Shown: positions 1 to 5,262 of the stretch, piece after piece
Position numbering within the stretch: the first letter of the stretch is position 1
How the letters are laid out: the number at the start of each line of letters is the position of its first letter
Made by a program: the position numbers and the translations under genes
Source: Candidatus Krumholzibacteriia bacterium
GTDB taxonomy: Bacteria; Krumholzibacteriota; Krumholzibacteriia; LZORAL124-64-63
Direction of reading: 5' to 3'
Length of the DNA stretch: 6,155 bases
NCBI GenBank assembly: GCA_028718575.1
Contig: JAQULN010000193.1
Location: 1 to 6,155 of the forward strand
The notes under the pieces: generated by a model
Database searches by the model: none
Seen by the model: only the letters and a program-made list of their open reading frames with translations
What the model was told of the DNA's origin: nothing

Positions 1-280
1 CCTGTTCGAGGTGCGATTCGGCCTCCGGCGCGTGGTCAACTCTCGACACTCCTCGTCGATACGTTACCATTGGCACCGTCGGCGACGGGCCAGATGGCTA
101 CGCCGTCCACTCCAGTGGTCGCCCTGGCTCCCGGACTGGACGGCCGTTATCGGTCGCCGATCACGGCCGCCGTCCCGGCGGAGCCTGCGGGCTGGCGGCG
201 GCAGGTTCCACGGCCGGGGACGAGTTCCTGGCCGGACAGTGTAGCGAGTCACGGCCGGCCAAACCAGATTGGATCCGCAG
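1..280. other. Upstream region of lptF with no convincing complete gene
   Basis: All three plus-strand frames are open for much of this stretch, as is common in GC-rich DNA, but none gives a natural-looking protein throughout. The plus frame read from base 2 has 12 of its first 13 codons ending in G or C, then becomes Arg/Trp/His-rich and stops at 242-244. On the minus strand an ATG at 70-68 opens a frame that runs off the left edge with a plausible acidic peptide (residues such as DHAPEAESH). So the extreme left may be the end of a plus-strand gene or the start of a divergent one; I cannot decide. From about 75 to 280 I see no gene. I find no clear sigma70-type promoter for lptF. The one structure present is the hairpin at 141-169, listed separately. 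Confidence 0.5.
141..169. repeat. Imperfect inverted repeat (hairpin) upstream of lptF
   Basis: The arms at 141-147 (CGGCCGT) and 163-169 (ACGGCCG) are exact reverse complements. Inside them, 149-153 (ATCGG) pairs with 157-161 (CCGAT) around a TCG loop. The result is 12 paired bases with one T/C mismatch (148/162). It lies 111 bases before the lptF start. No run of T follows on either strand, so it is not a classic intrinsic terminator. It could be an operator palindrome, a T-less terminator for a gene to the left, or chance in GC-rich DNA. Confidence 0.45.
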
Positions 281-1669
281 ATGCGGTTGCTGAACAGACA
301 CTTACTGCGGGCGACGGTCGGACCGTTTCTATTCGGCCTCGCCACGATCACCTTTCTCATGATGATCGACAACCTGTTCCGTTATGTCGACATGTTCGTG
401 AGCAAGGGCGTGCCGTTCACCGTGGCCACGAAAGTCCTGATCCTGAGCCTGGGCTTCACGCTTGCATTATCTGTTCCAATGTCCGTGCTGATCGCGGTGC
501 TGATGAGCGTGGGGCAACTTGCTGGCGACAATGAAATTACAGCCATGAAAGCCAGCGGCATCAGCCTGTTCGCCATCCTGCGGCCGCTGCTGTTGGGCGC
601 GGCGATCATCGCCGTCGGGTTGACCGCCTTCAATCACTATATCTATCCCGAATCGAATCACACGTTGGTCAACCTGCTGCACGACATCCGCCGGTCGCGT
701 CCGATGCTCGAGATCCGCGCCCAGGTCTTCACCGACCTGAGCGACGGCATGACTATCCACGTCGCGACCAAGGACGATCGCACCGGCGACGTCACCGACG
801 TCTCGCTCATCGAGAAGGAGAAGCCGGGCGAACTCGGCCCTCGGGTGACCACGGCCAAGACCGGCCGTATCACCAGCGACCGCGCGACCGGCGCGATAAC
901 GCTCGAGCTCTTCGACGGCGAAATCCACGAGTTGCCCGACCCCGAGCAGCCGGAGAAGTACCAGGTCACCCGCTTCGGCCGCCAGATCATCGTGCTGCAA
1001 GACCAGCACCAGGGCATCCAGGATTCCGGCCGGCAGGCCCGCGGCGACCGCGAAATGAACCTGACTGACCTAAAAGAAGCCGCGCGGAGCCAGCAGCAAC
1101 AGTTACTGGATAGCCGGCAGCACATCGTGAACGTGAACGCGGACGTTGTGCAGTCGCAGTACCGGCTATTGAATCCGGCGCGGCGCGGTCTGTCGGCTAA
1201 CGCCACGCCAGCCAGGTCGGCCGAGCTGAGCGCGCAACTAGGAGCGACCCGCCGCAAACTCGACCACGCCGCCAGTCAAGCGCGAGCGCAGGTCACCGTC
1301 GCCGACAGCCATATCCGTCGCTCCAACAAGTTCATGGTCGAATACCACAAGAAACTGGCCATTCCGGTCGCCTGCCTCGTGTTCACCGTAGTCGGCATTC
1401 CGCTCGCGGTCACGACCAGCCGCAGCGGCAAGGGGGTCTCTGTCAGCCTGGCGATGGCCATTTACGTATTCTATTACCTTTGTCTGGTGGGCGGCGAGAA
1501 GCTCTCGGATCGCGGCTTCCTTGACCCGGCGCTCGCCATGTGGGCCGGCAACATCTTGTTGTTGCTGGTCGGGGTGCCGCTCTTCTGGCGCGCGGTGCGG
1601 GAAACCACCTACGTGCGGCTGCGCCGGCCGCGCTGGCGCGGCCACAGGCCCCACGAGGTGAGCCCATGA
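281..1669 (+). CDS. lptF: LptF, LPS export ABC transporter permease subunit (YjgP/YjgQ family)
   Basis: LptF is an inner-membrane permease that, with LptG and the LptB ATPase dimer, extracts lipopolysaccharide and passes it to LptC. The protein has 462 residues. I see hydrophobic segments near residues 12-30, 52-78 and 97-118, a periplasmic region 119-355, then segments near 358-377, 386-404 and 416-436: the family's three-plus-three layout. The family signature around EITAMKASGIS lies at 85-95 and YHKKLAIPVA at 355-364, entering segment 4. E. coli LptF has about 366 residues. The excess here is mostly residues 259-357, a Gln/Ala/Arg-rich, predicted helical stretch between the beta-jellyroll region (about 145-245) and segment 4. 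The ATG at 281 is preferred because a weak GGA lies 7 bases upstream. An in-frame TTG at 269 would add four residues but has no ribosome binding site. The stop overlaps the lptG start. Confidence 0.93.
   Translation: MRLLNRHLLRATVGPFLFGLATITFLMMIDNLFRYVDMFVSKGVPFTVATKVLILSLGFTLALSVPMSVLIAVLMSVGQLAGDNEITAMKASGISLFAILRPLLLGAAIIAVGLTAFNHYIYPESNHTLVNLLHDIRRSRPMLEIRAQVFTDLSDGMTIHVATKDDRTGDVTDVSLIEKEKPGELGPRVTTAKTGRITSDRATGAITLELFDGEIHELPDPEQPEKYQVTRFGRQIIVLQDQHQGIQDSGRQARGDREMNLTDLKEAARSQQQQLLDSRQHIVNVNADVVQSQYRLLNPARRGLSANATPARSAELSAQLGATRRKLDHAASQARAQVTVADSHIRRSNKFMVEYHKKLAIPVACLVFTVVGIPLAVTTSRSGKGVSVSLAMAIYVFYYLCLVGGEKLSDRGFLDPALAMWAGNILLLLVGVPLFWRAVRETTYVRLRRPRWRGHRPHEVSP
1655..1669 (+). promoter_or_regulatory. 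lptG ribosome binding site and ATGA start/stop overlap
   Basis: GAGGTGA at 1655-1661 lies inside the last codons of lptF, a few bases before the lptG ATG at 1666. The lptF stop TGA (1667-1669) shares bases with that ATG. This fixes the lptG start against longer upstream readings of the same frame, and it suggests translational coupling that would keep the two permease subunits in equal amounts. Confidence 0.8.
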
Positions 1670-2754
1670 GCTTCGTCGTGCTCCGCCTCCACGAACGGAT
1701 GGTCCTGAGCACGTTCGTGCGCTATCTCCTGTATACGCTGGTCGGCTCCTTCATGTTGTTCACCCTGGTCGACTTGTTCGACCACCTCGGCAGCTTGATC
1801 GACAACCACGCCACCGGATCGATGGTCCTGCGCTATTACCTGTACAAGGGCGCCTGGATCATCGACCAGGTCTTGCCGATCGCCGCCCTGATGGCCACGC
1901 TGTTCACCGTCGGTTCGCTGGCCCGCTACCGCGAATTGACCGCCCTCTCGACCTGCGGACTGTCCCTGCTGCGCATCGCGCGGCCGCTGCTCGTCAGCGG
2001 GCTGGTGCTCGTGGTCGCCGCCCTCGCCTGGCGCGAGTACGTGCTGCCCGAGGCCAACGTCCGCAAATGGCGAGTCTGGGAAGTAGAGATCCACAAGAAG
2101 ACCGAGACCCAGCGGCCCACCCGCCAGATCGCCGCCACCGGCCCGGACGGACGCCTCTACTACGCCCGCGTGTACGACCCCAACAAGCAGACGGTGACCG
2201 GGCTGAAGGTCATGACCATGGAGGGTGCGACGGTCCGGGAGCGACTCGATGCGGAGCGGGCCCAGTGGAACGGGCAACATTGGGTTCTACAACGGGGCAC
2301 CCGGCGTTATTTCGTGGCTGATGAGGAAGTTACCGAGACATTTACCACGAGCGTCGCCGCCGACCTGGCGATCACGCCCCGCGGCCTGTACCGGACCCGG
2401 GTGCGACCGGAGAACATGAACATCCGGCAATTGCGCGACCATCGCGATCTACTGCGCCAGACCGGGGGCGACCCCGGCAGTATCAACGTCGACATCCAGT
2501 TCCAGCTGGCGTTTCCCCTGGTCAACCTGATCGTCGTGTGCCTCGGCGTGGTCCTGGCGTCCGGCCCACGCAAGACAACCGTCGCCTCCGGATTCGGCAT
2601 CACGCTGCTGATCGGCTTCGGATACTACCTGCTGATGATGTTCGGGCGATCGCTCGGCCACAGCGGCGTGCTGCCGCCGGTGGTGGCCGGTTGGACCGGC
2701 AACGCAGTCTACGCCGCAGGAACCTGGCTGCTCTACCGGCAAGCCCGCCGCTAG
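1666..2754 (+). CDS. lptG: LptG, LPS export ABC transporter permease subunit (YjgP/YjgQ family)
   Basis: LptG is the partner of LptF in the LptB2FG exporter, which moves LPS out of the inner membrane towards the periplasmic Lpt bridge. The protein has 362 residues, the usual size for LptG (E. coli about 360). Hydrophobic segments lie near 16-36, 65-85 and 103-123, followed by a periplasmic beta-rich region about 130-250, then segments near 278-298, 305-326 and 336-357. The family motif RELTALSTCGLS is at 89-100, the conserved Pro-Glu-Ala-Asn after segment 3 at 128-131, and a NIRQL segment at 252-256 leads to the second membrane half. It has no counterpart of the long helical insert seen in LptF. 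Which of the pair is F and which is G rests on order and partial resemblance; the family assignment itself is firm. The gene overlaps lptF by ATGA and ends in a palindrome. Confidence 0.92.
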   Translation: MSFVVLRLHERMVLSTFVRYLLYTLVGSFMLFTLVDLFDHLGSLIDNHATGSMVLRYYLYKGAWIIDQVLPIAALMATLFTVGSLARYRELTALSTCGLSLLRIARPLLVSGLVLVVAALAWREYVLPEANVRKWRVWEVEIHKKTETQRPTRQIAATGPDGRLYYARVYDPNKQTVTGLKVMTMEGATVRERLDAERAQWNGQHWVLQRGTRRYFVADEEVTETFTTSVAADLAITPRGLYRTRVRPENMNIRQLRDHRDLLRQTGGDPGSINVDIQFQLAFPLVNLIVVCLGVVLASGPRKTTVASGFGITLLIGFGYYLLMMFGRSLGHSGVLPPVVAGWTGNAVYAAGTWLLYRQARR

Positions 2755-2759
2755 CGGCG
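2746..2759. repeat. Perfect 14-bp palindrome across the lptG stop codon
   Basis: CGCCGCTAGCGGCG is self-complementary and centred on the lptG stop TAG (2752-2754). As RNA it could fold as a 5-bp stem with a CUAG loop. A TTTT at 2765-2768 follows after five bases, so a weak terminator or attenuator after lptG is possible, but the stem is short and the spacing poor. In DNA of this composition a chance palindrome is also plausible. Confidence 0.4.
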
Positions 2760-2780
2760 AGGACCTTTTCGCTGGACTCC

Positions 2781-2809
2781 TTGCCTGGCGCAACCTAGCT
2801 TTATACATT
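2781..2809 (+). promoter_or_regulatory. Candidate promoter for the PKD lipoprotein gene
   Basis: An AT-rich island stands out in the 147-base gap after lptG. TTGCCT at 2781-2786 could be a -35 element, with TACATT at 2804-2809 (17-base spacer) or TATACA at 2802-2807 (15-base spacer) as the -10 element. The match is only moderate and the sigma factor preference of this organism is unknown, so read-through from lptFG remains possible. Confidence 0.3.
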
Positions 2810-2901
2810 GAGCTGGACGCTGTTTGCGTACGCTGAACGCGCAACAGCGGCGCCCGACAGGGTGCCACTTGCCTGGACCCGCACGCGGAGTCGCTTTGCC
2901 C

Positions 2902-4014
2902 ATGAGAAAGCTCGGATTGATCTTGCTGCTGGCGGCTTTAGCCGCGCTGGTAGCCGCTGGCTGCAGCGAAGAGGAGAATTCCAAGCCGTACGTCAGCCGT
3001 CTCTATGCGAGCGAGACCTGCGGCGTGGCTCCTCTGCGGGTGGATTTCCGCGCCGATGCGACCGGCGGTAAGCCGTTCAACGATCCGACGGGCGGCAACA
3101 ATTGGCTCCGGATGAGTTGGGATTTCGGCGACGGCACCGTCATCGCCAACGGGACGTCCATCGCCTATCACCGTTACGAGGCGCCGGGGATTTTCACCGT
3201 GACGGTGACCGCCGAAGACGACGCAGGCGAGCGGGATTCGCGCAGCATGCAAGTCAAGGTCAATGCCGACAGCCTGAGCATCGAGGTTTTCGGTACGCTG
3301 CACGGCGAAATCGTCACCGAGCTGAAGGCTTGCGAGCCGTTGACTCTCGGCATCATCGCCGAAACTTGCGGTTTCGATCCGGTCTCCGACACCTACGATC
3401 GCTTCATCTACCGGTGGTCCGTCGCCGGCGCCGCCTACACCAGCGCCAACCCGCAGCACGCGTTCGCGCCGGCCACGGAGCCGCGCGTGGAGATGATCAC
3501 CCTGAACCTGATCGACCCGACGCGCTCGACCACGCGCAACGACACGCTCTGGGTCGATGTGCTGCCGAGCGCCGGCGCTGACCTCTCCCTCGCCGCCTTC
3601 TGGCTGCTGCCTGACAGCCTGTACACCACCTCGGACACCCTGCGGGTCACCCTGCCGGGTGTTTGGCCGAACATCTTCACCTACCGGTTGCACGCCCGCA
3701 ACGCTGGCCCCGAGCCGGCGTATCACGTGACGGTCCGTGGCAACCAGCCGAACCTCGCCAACCTGCACTACGTCGGCGCCTTCGCGTCGAGCGGCGGGGT
3801 CACCTACGACTCCGCCTCCGACGCCCGGCGATGGACCTGGCGGATTCCCGCGATCGCTGCCGGCGGCGAAGAGACCGTCTTTGTCGCGTACCGTATCGAA
3901 AGTCCCCCGCCGTCCAACAACGCGTTCCCCATCAGGATGCAGCCTTACGCCTGCGATCCCGATACAACGAATCTGCAAATCACGCCGCGGCTCATCACCC
4001 AGACGTTCCGCTAG
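2902..4014 (+). CDS. Lipoprotein with PKD, PKD/Ig-like and DUF11-like domains
   Basis: This is a predicted lipid-anchored, non-cytoplasmic protein of 370 residues with no catalytic motif; its function is unknown. Residues 1-20 form a lipoprotein signal peptide (basic MRK, a hydrophobic core, then VAAG), with the lipidated Cys at 21. Ser at +2 would favour outer-membrane sorting by the E. coli Lol rule. Residues 28-121 are a PKD domain: WDFGDGT at 73-79, then HRY..PGIFTVTVTAED at 90-106. Residues about 122-221 resemble a second, divergent PKD/Ig-like domain (YRWSV at 170-174, HAF at 186-188) without the WDFGDG signature. Residues about 225-335 resemble a DUF11-type repeat (ADLSL at 226-230, YRLHARNAGPEPAYHVTV at 261-278). 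Cysteines 40, 144, 156 and 351 could form disulfides. The ATG at 2902 is chosen because it places the signal peptide at the N-terminus and GGAG lies 11 bases upstream; a TTG at 2824 would bury it. PKD and DUF11 domains usually mediate adhesion or spacing in surface proteins, so a surface or scaffold role is inferred. Confidence 0.85.
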   Translation: MRKLGLILLLAALAALVAAGCSEEENSKPYVSRLYASETCGVAPLRVDFRADATGGKPFNDPTGGNNWLRMSWDFGDGTVIANGTSIAYHRYEAPGIFTVTVTAEDDAGERDSRSMQVKVNADSLSIEVFGTLHGEIVTELKACEPLTLGIIAETCGFDPVSDTYDRFIYRWSVAGAAYTSANPQHAFAPATEPRVEMITLNLIDPTRSTTRNDTLWVDVLPSAGADLSLAAFWLLPDSLYTTSDTLRVTLPGVWPNIFTYRLHARNAGPEPAYHVTVRGNQPNLANLHYVGAFASSGGVTYDSASDARRWTWRIPAIAAGGEETVFVAYRIESPPPSNNAFPIRMQPYACDPDTTNLQITPRLITQTFR

Positions 4015-4061
4015 TCGGGACCAAGCCGGCGGCGCGGCGGCAAAGCGGCTCGCATCGTTGG

Positions 4062-4092
4062 CGAACGGCCCGGGTTCAGCCCGGGCCGTTCG
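4062..4092. terminator. Perfect 13-bp stem hairpin between convergent genes
   Basis: Positions 4062-4074 (CGAACGGCCCGGG) and 4080-4092 (CCCGGGCCGTTCG) are exact reverse complements around a TTCAG loop. The hairpin lies 47 bases after the lipoprotein stop (4012-4014) and 12 bases after the metK stop (4105-4107). Its position and strength suggest a shared, bidirectional transcription end for the two convergent units. Neither strand has a following U-tract, so the termination mechanism, or only an mRNA 3'-end protecting role, is uncertain. Confidence 0.7.
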
Positions 4093-4104
4093 TGTAGGTC
4101 CGCG

Positions 4105-5250
4105 TCAACCGACCGACCGCTGCAGCTCCGCCACCATGTCGGTCCGTTCCCAGGTGAAGCCGCCTTCCTCGCGGCCGAAATGTCCATAGGCCGCGGTACG
4201 TTTGAAGATCGGCTGGCGCAGGTCCAGACGGCTGATGATGCCGCGGGGCGTCAGATCGAAGACCTTGCGCACCGCGGCCGTCAACCGGGCGTCGGGCGCT
4301 TTGCCGGTACCGAAACTCTCGACCATGATCGAGACCGGTTCGGCCACGCCGATGGCGTACGCCACCTGCACCTGGCAACGATCGGCCAGCTCGGCTGCCA
4401 CCAGGTTCTTGGCGACCCAGCGCGCGGCGTAACAGGCGGAGCGGTCGACTTTCGTGGTGTCCTTCCCGCTGAAGGCGCCGCCGCCGTGCGCCGCCATCCC
4501 GCCGTAGGTGTCGACGATGATCTTGCGGCCGGTCACCCCGGCGTCGCCCTGCGGACCGCCGATGACGAACTTGCCCGTTGGATTGACGTGGCAGTTGTAA
4601 CCGTCAAAAGGAATGTCGAATTCATGCAGGATCGGTTCGATGACATGCTGCCGCAGCGACGCGGTGATCTCCGCGTGCTCGATGTCGGGATCGTGTTGCG
4701 TGGAGACCACCACGGTGTCGATGCGCACCGGACGGCGGCCCTCATACTCGACCGTGACCTGGGTCTTGCCGTCCGGCCGCACCCAAGGTAGCACGCCGTT
4801 TTTGCGCACCTTCGCCAGGCGCTGGGCCATGCGATGCGCCAGCGTGATCGGCAGCGGCATCAAGACCGGCGTCTCGCGGCAGGCGAAACCGAACATCAAC
4901 CCCTGGTCACCAGCGCCGCCGGTGTCGACGCCCATGGCGATATCTGGCGACTGCTCGTCGATGGCGGTGATCACAGCGCAAGTCGTCGCGTCGAAACCGT
5001 ATTCGCAGCTCGTGTAACCGATCTCGCGCACGGTCTGGCGGACCAGGCGCGGGATATCGACGTACGTCGTCGTGGTGATCTCGCCGGCCAGCAGCGCCAG
5101 ACCCGTCGTGACCAGCGTCTCGCAAGCCACCCGCCCGTTGGGGTCATGGGCCATGATCGCGTCAACGACGGCGTCGGATATCTGATCGGCGACTTTGTCG
5201 GGATGTCCTTCGGTTACGGATTCGCTGGTGAACAAGAAACGCTCGCTCAT
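4105..5250 (-). CDS. metK: S-adenosylmethionine synthetase (methionine adenosyltransferase)
   Basis: MetK makes S-adenosylmethionine from ATP and methionine in the cytosol, releasing phosphate and pyrophosphate, and supplies the cell's main methyl donor. The 381 residues match the usual bacterial length (E. coli 384). Family signatures are intact: GHPDK at 15-19 (ATP-binding His and metal-binding Asp), GAGDQG at 112-117, HVNPTGKFVIGGP at 221-233, DTYGG at 247-251, and the phosphate-binding loop GGGAFSGKD at 256-264 followed by KVDRSA at 267-272. The three-domain fold appears complete. The ATG at 5250 is chosen because AAAGGAG lies 5 bases upstream and the protein begins with the typical MSERFLFTSESVTEGHPDK; the same frame reads further upstream, but only as an overlap with the preceding gene. 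It overlaps the upstream nucleotidyltransferase gene by ATGA. I see no room for a SAM riboswitch directly before it, since that sequence codes for protein. Confidence 0.97.
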   Translation of the reverse strand: MSERFLFTSESVTEGHPDKVADQISDAVVDAIMAHDPNGRVACETLVTTGLALLAGEITTTTYVDIPRLVRQTVREIGYTSCEYGFDATTCAVITAIDEQSPDIAMGVDTGGAGDQGLMFGFACRETPVLMPLPITLAHRMAQRLAKVRKNGVLPWVRPDGKTQVTVEYEGRRPVRIDTVVVSTQHDPDIEHAEITASLRQHVIEPILHEFDIPFDGYNCHVNPTGKFVIGGPQGDAGVTGRKIIVDTYGGMAAHGGGAFSGKDTTKVDRSACYAARWVAKNLVAAELADRCQVQVAYAIGVAEPVSIMVESFGTGKAPDARLTAAVRKVFDLTPRGIISRLDLRQPIFKRTAAYGHFGREEGGFTWERTDMVAELQRSVG

Positions 5251-5262
5251 GGTTGCTCCTTT
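5247..5262 (-). promoter_or_regulatory. metK ribosome binding site and ATGA overlap
   Basis: On the minus strand AAAGGAG (5262-5256) is followed by five bases and the metK ATG (5250-5248). The same bases encode the last residues (Ala-Lys-Glu-Gln-Pro) of the nucleotidyltransferase, whose stop TGA is 5249-5247. This near-ideal Shine-Dalgarno sequence plus the overlap suggests coupled but efficient re-initiation, so metK could be made in excess of the upstream product. Confidence 0.85.

Noticed and set aside
70..98. Possible lptF promoter starting at TTGGCA (70-75)
   Set aside because: The sequence about 17 bases downstream (GATGGC) is a poor -10 element, so no promoter is called.
70..534. Plus-strand open frame running from the upstream region into lptF
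   Set aside because: Its product has no natural composition or motif, and more than half of it overlaps lptF in another frame.
467..1257. Minus-strand open frames inside lptF
   Set aside because: They are shadows of lptF: low-complexity products with no family motif, fully covered by a well-supported plus-strand gene.
1609..2280. Minus-strand open frame (223 codons) opposite lptG
   Set aside because: His/Gln/Gly-rich antisense product with no domain; lptG on the other strand is well supported.
2824..2901. Upstream TTG extension of the lipoprotein gene
   Set aside because: It would put 26 Arg/Pro-rich residues before an excellent lipoprotein signal peptide; the ATG at 2902 fits much better.
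2938..3978. Long minus-strand open frame (346 codons) opposite the lipoprotein gene
   Set aside because: It is a by-product of GC-rich codon use. The product is Arg/Gly/Val/Asp-rich with no recognisable domain, while the plus strand carries a signal peptide and PKD motifs.
4180..4791. Plus-strand open frame (203 codons) opposite metK
   Set aside because: It lies wholly antisense to intact, motif-complete metK and has no recognisable domain.
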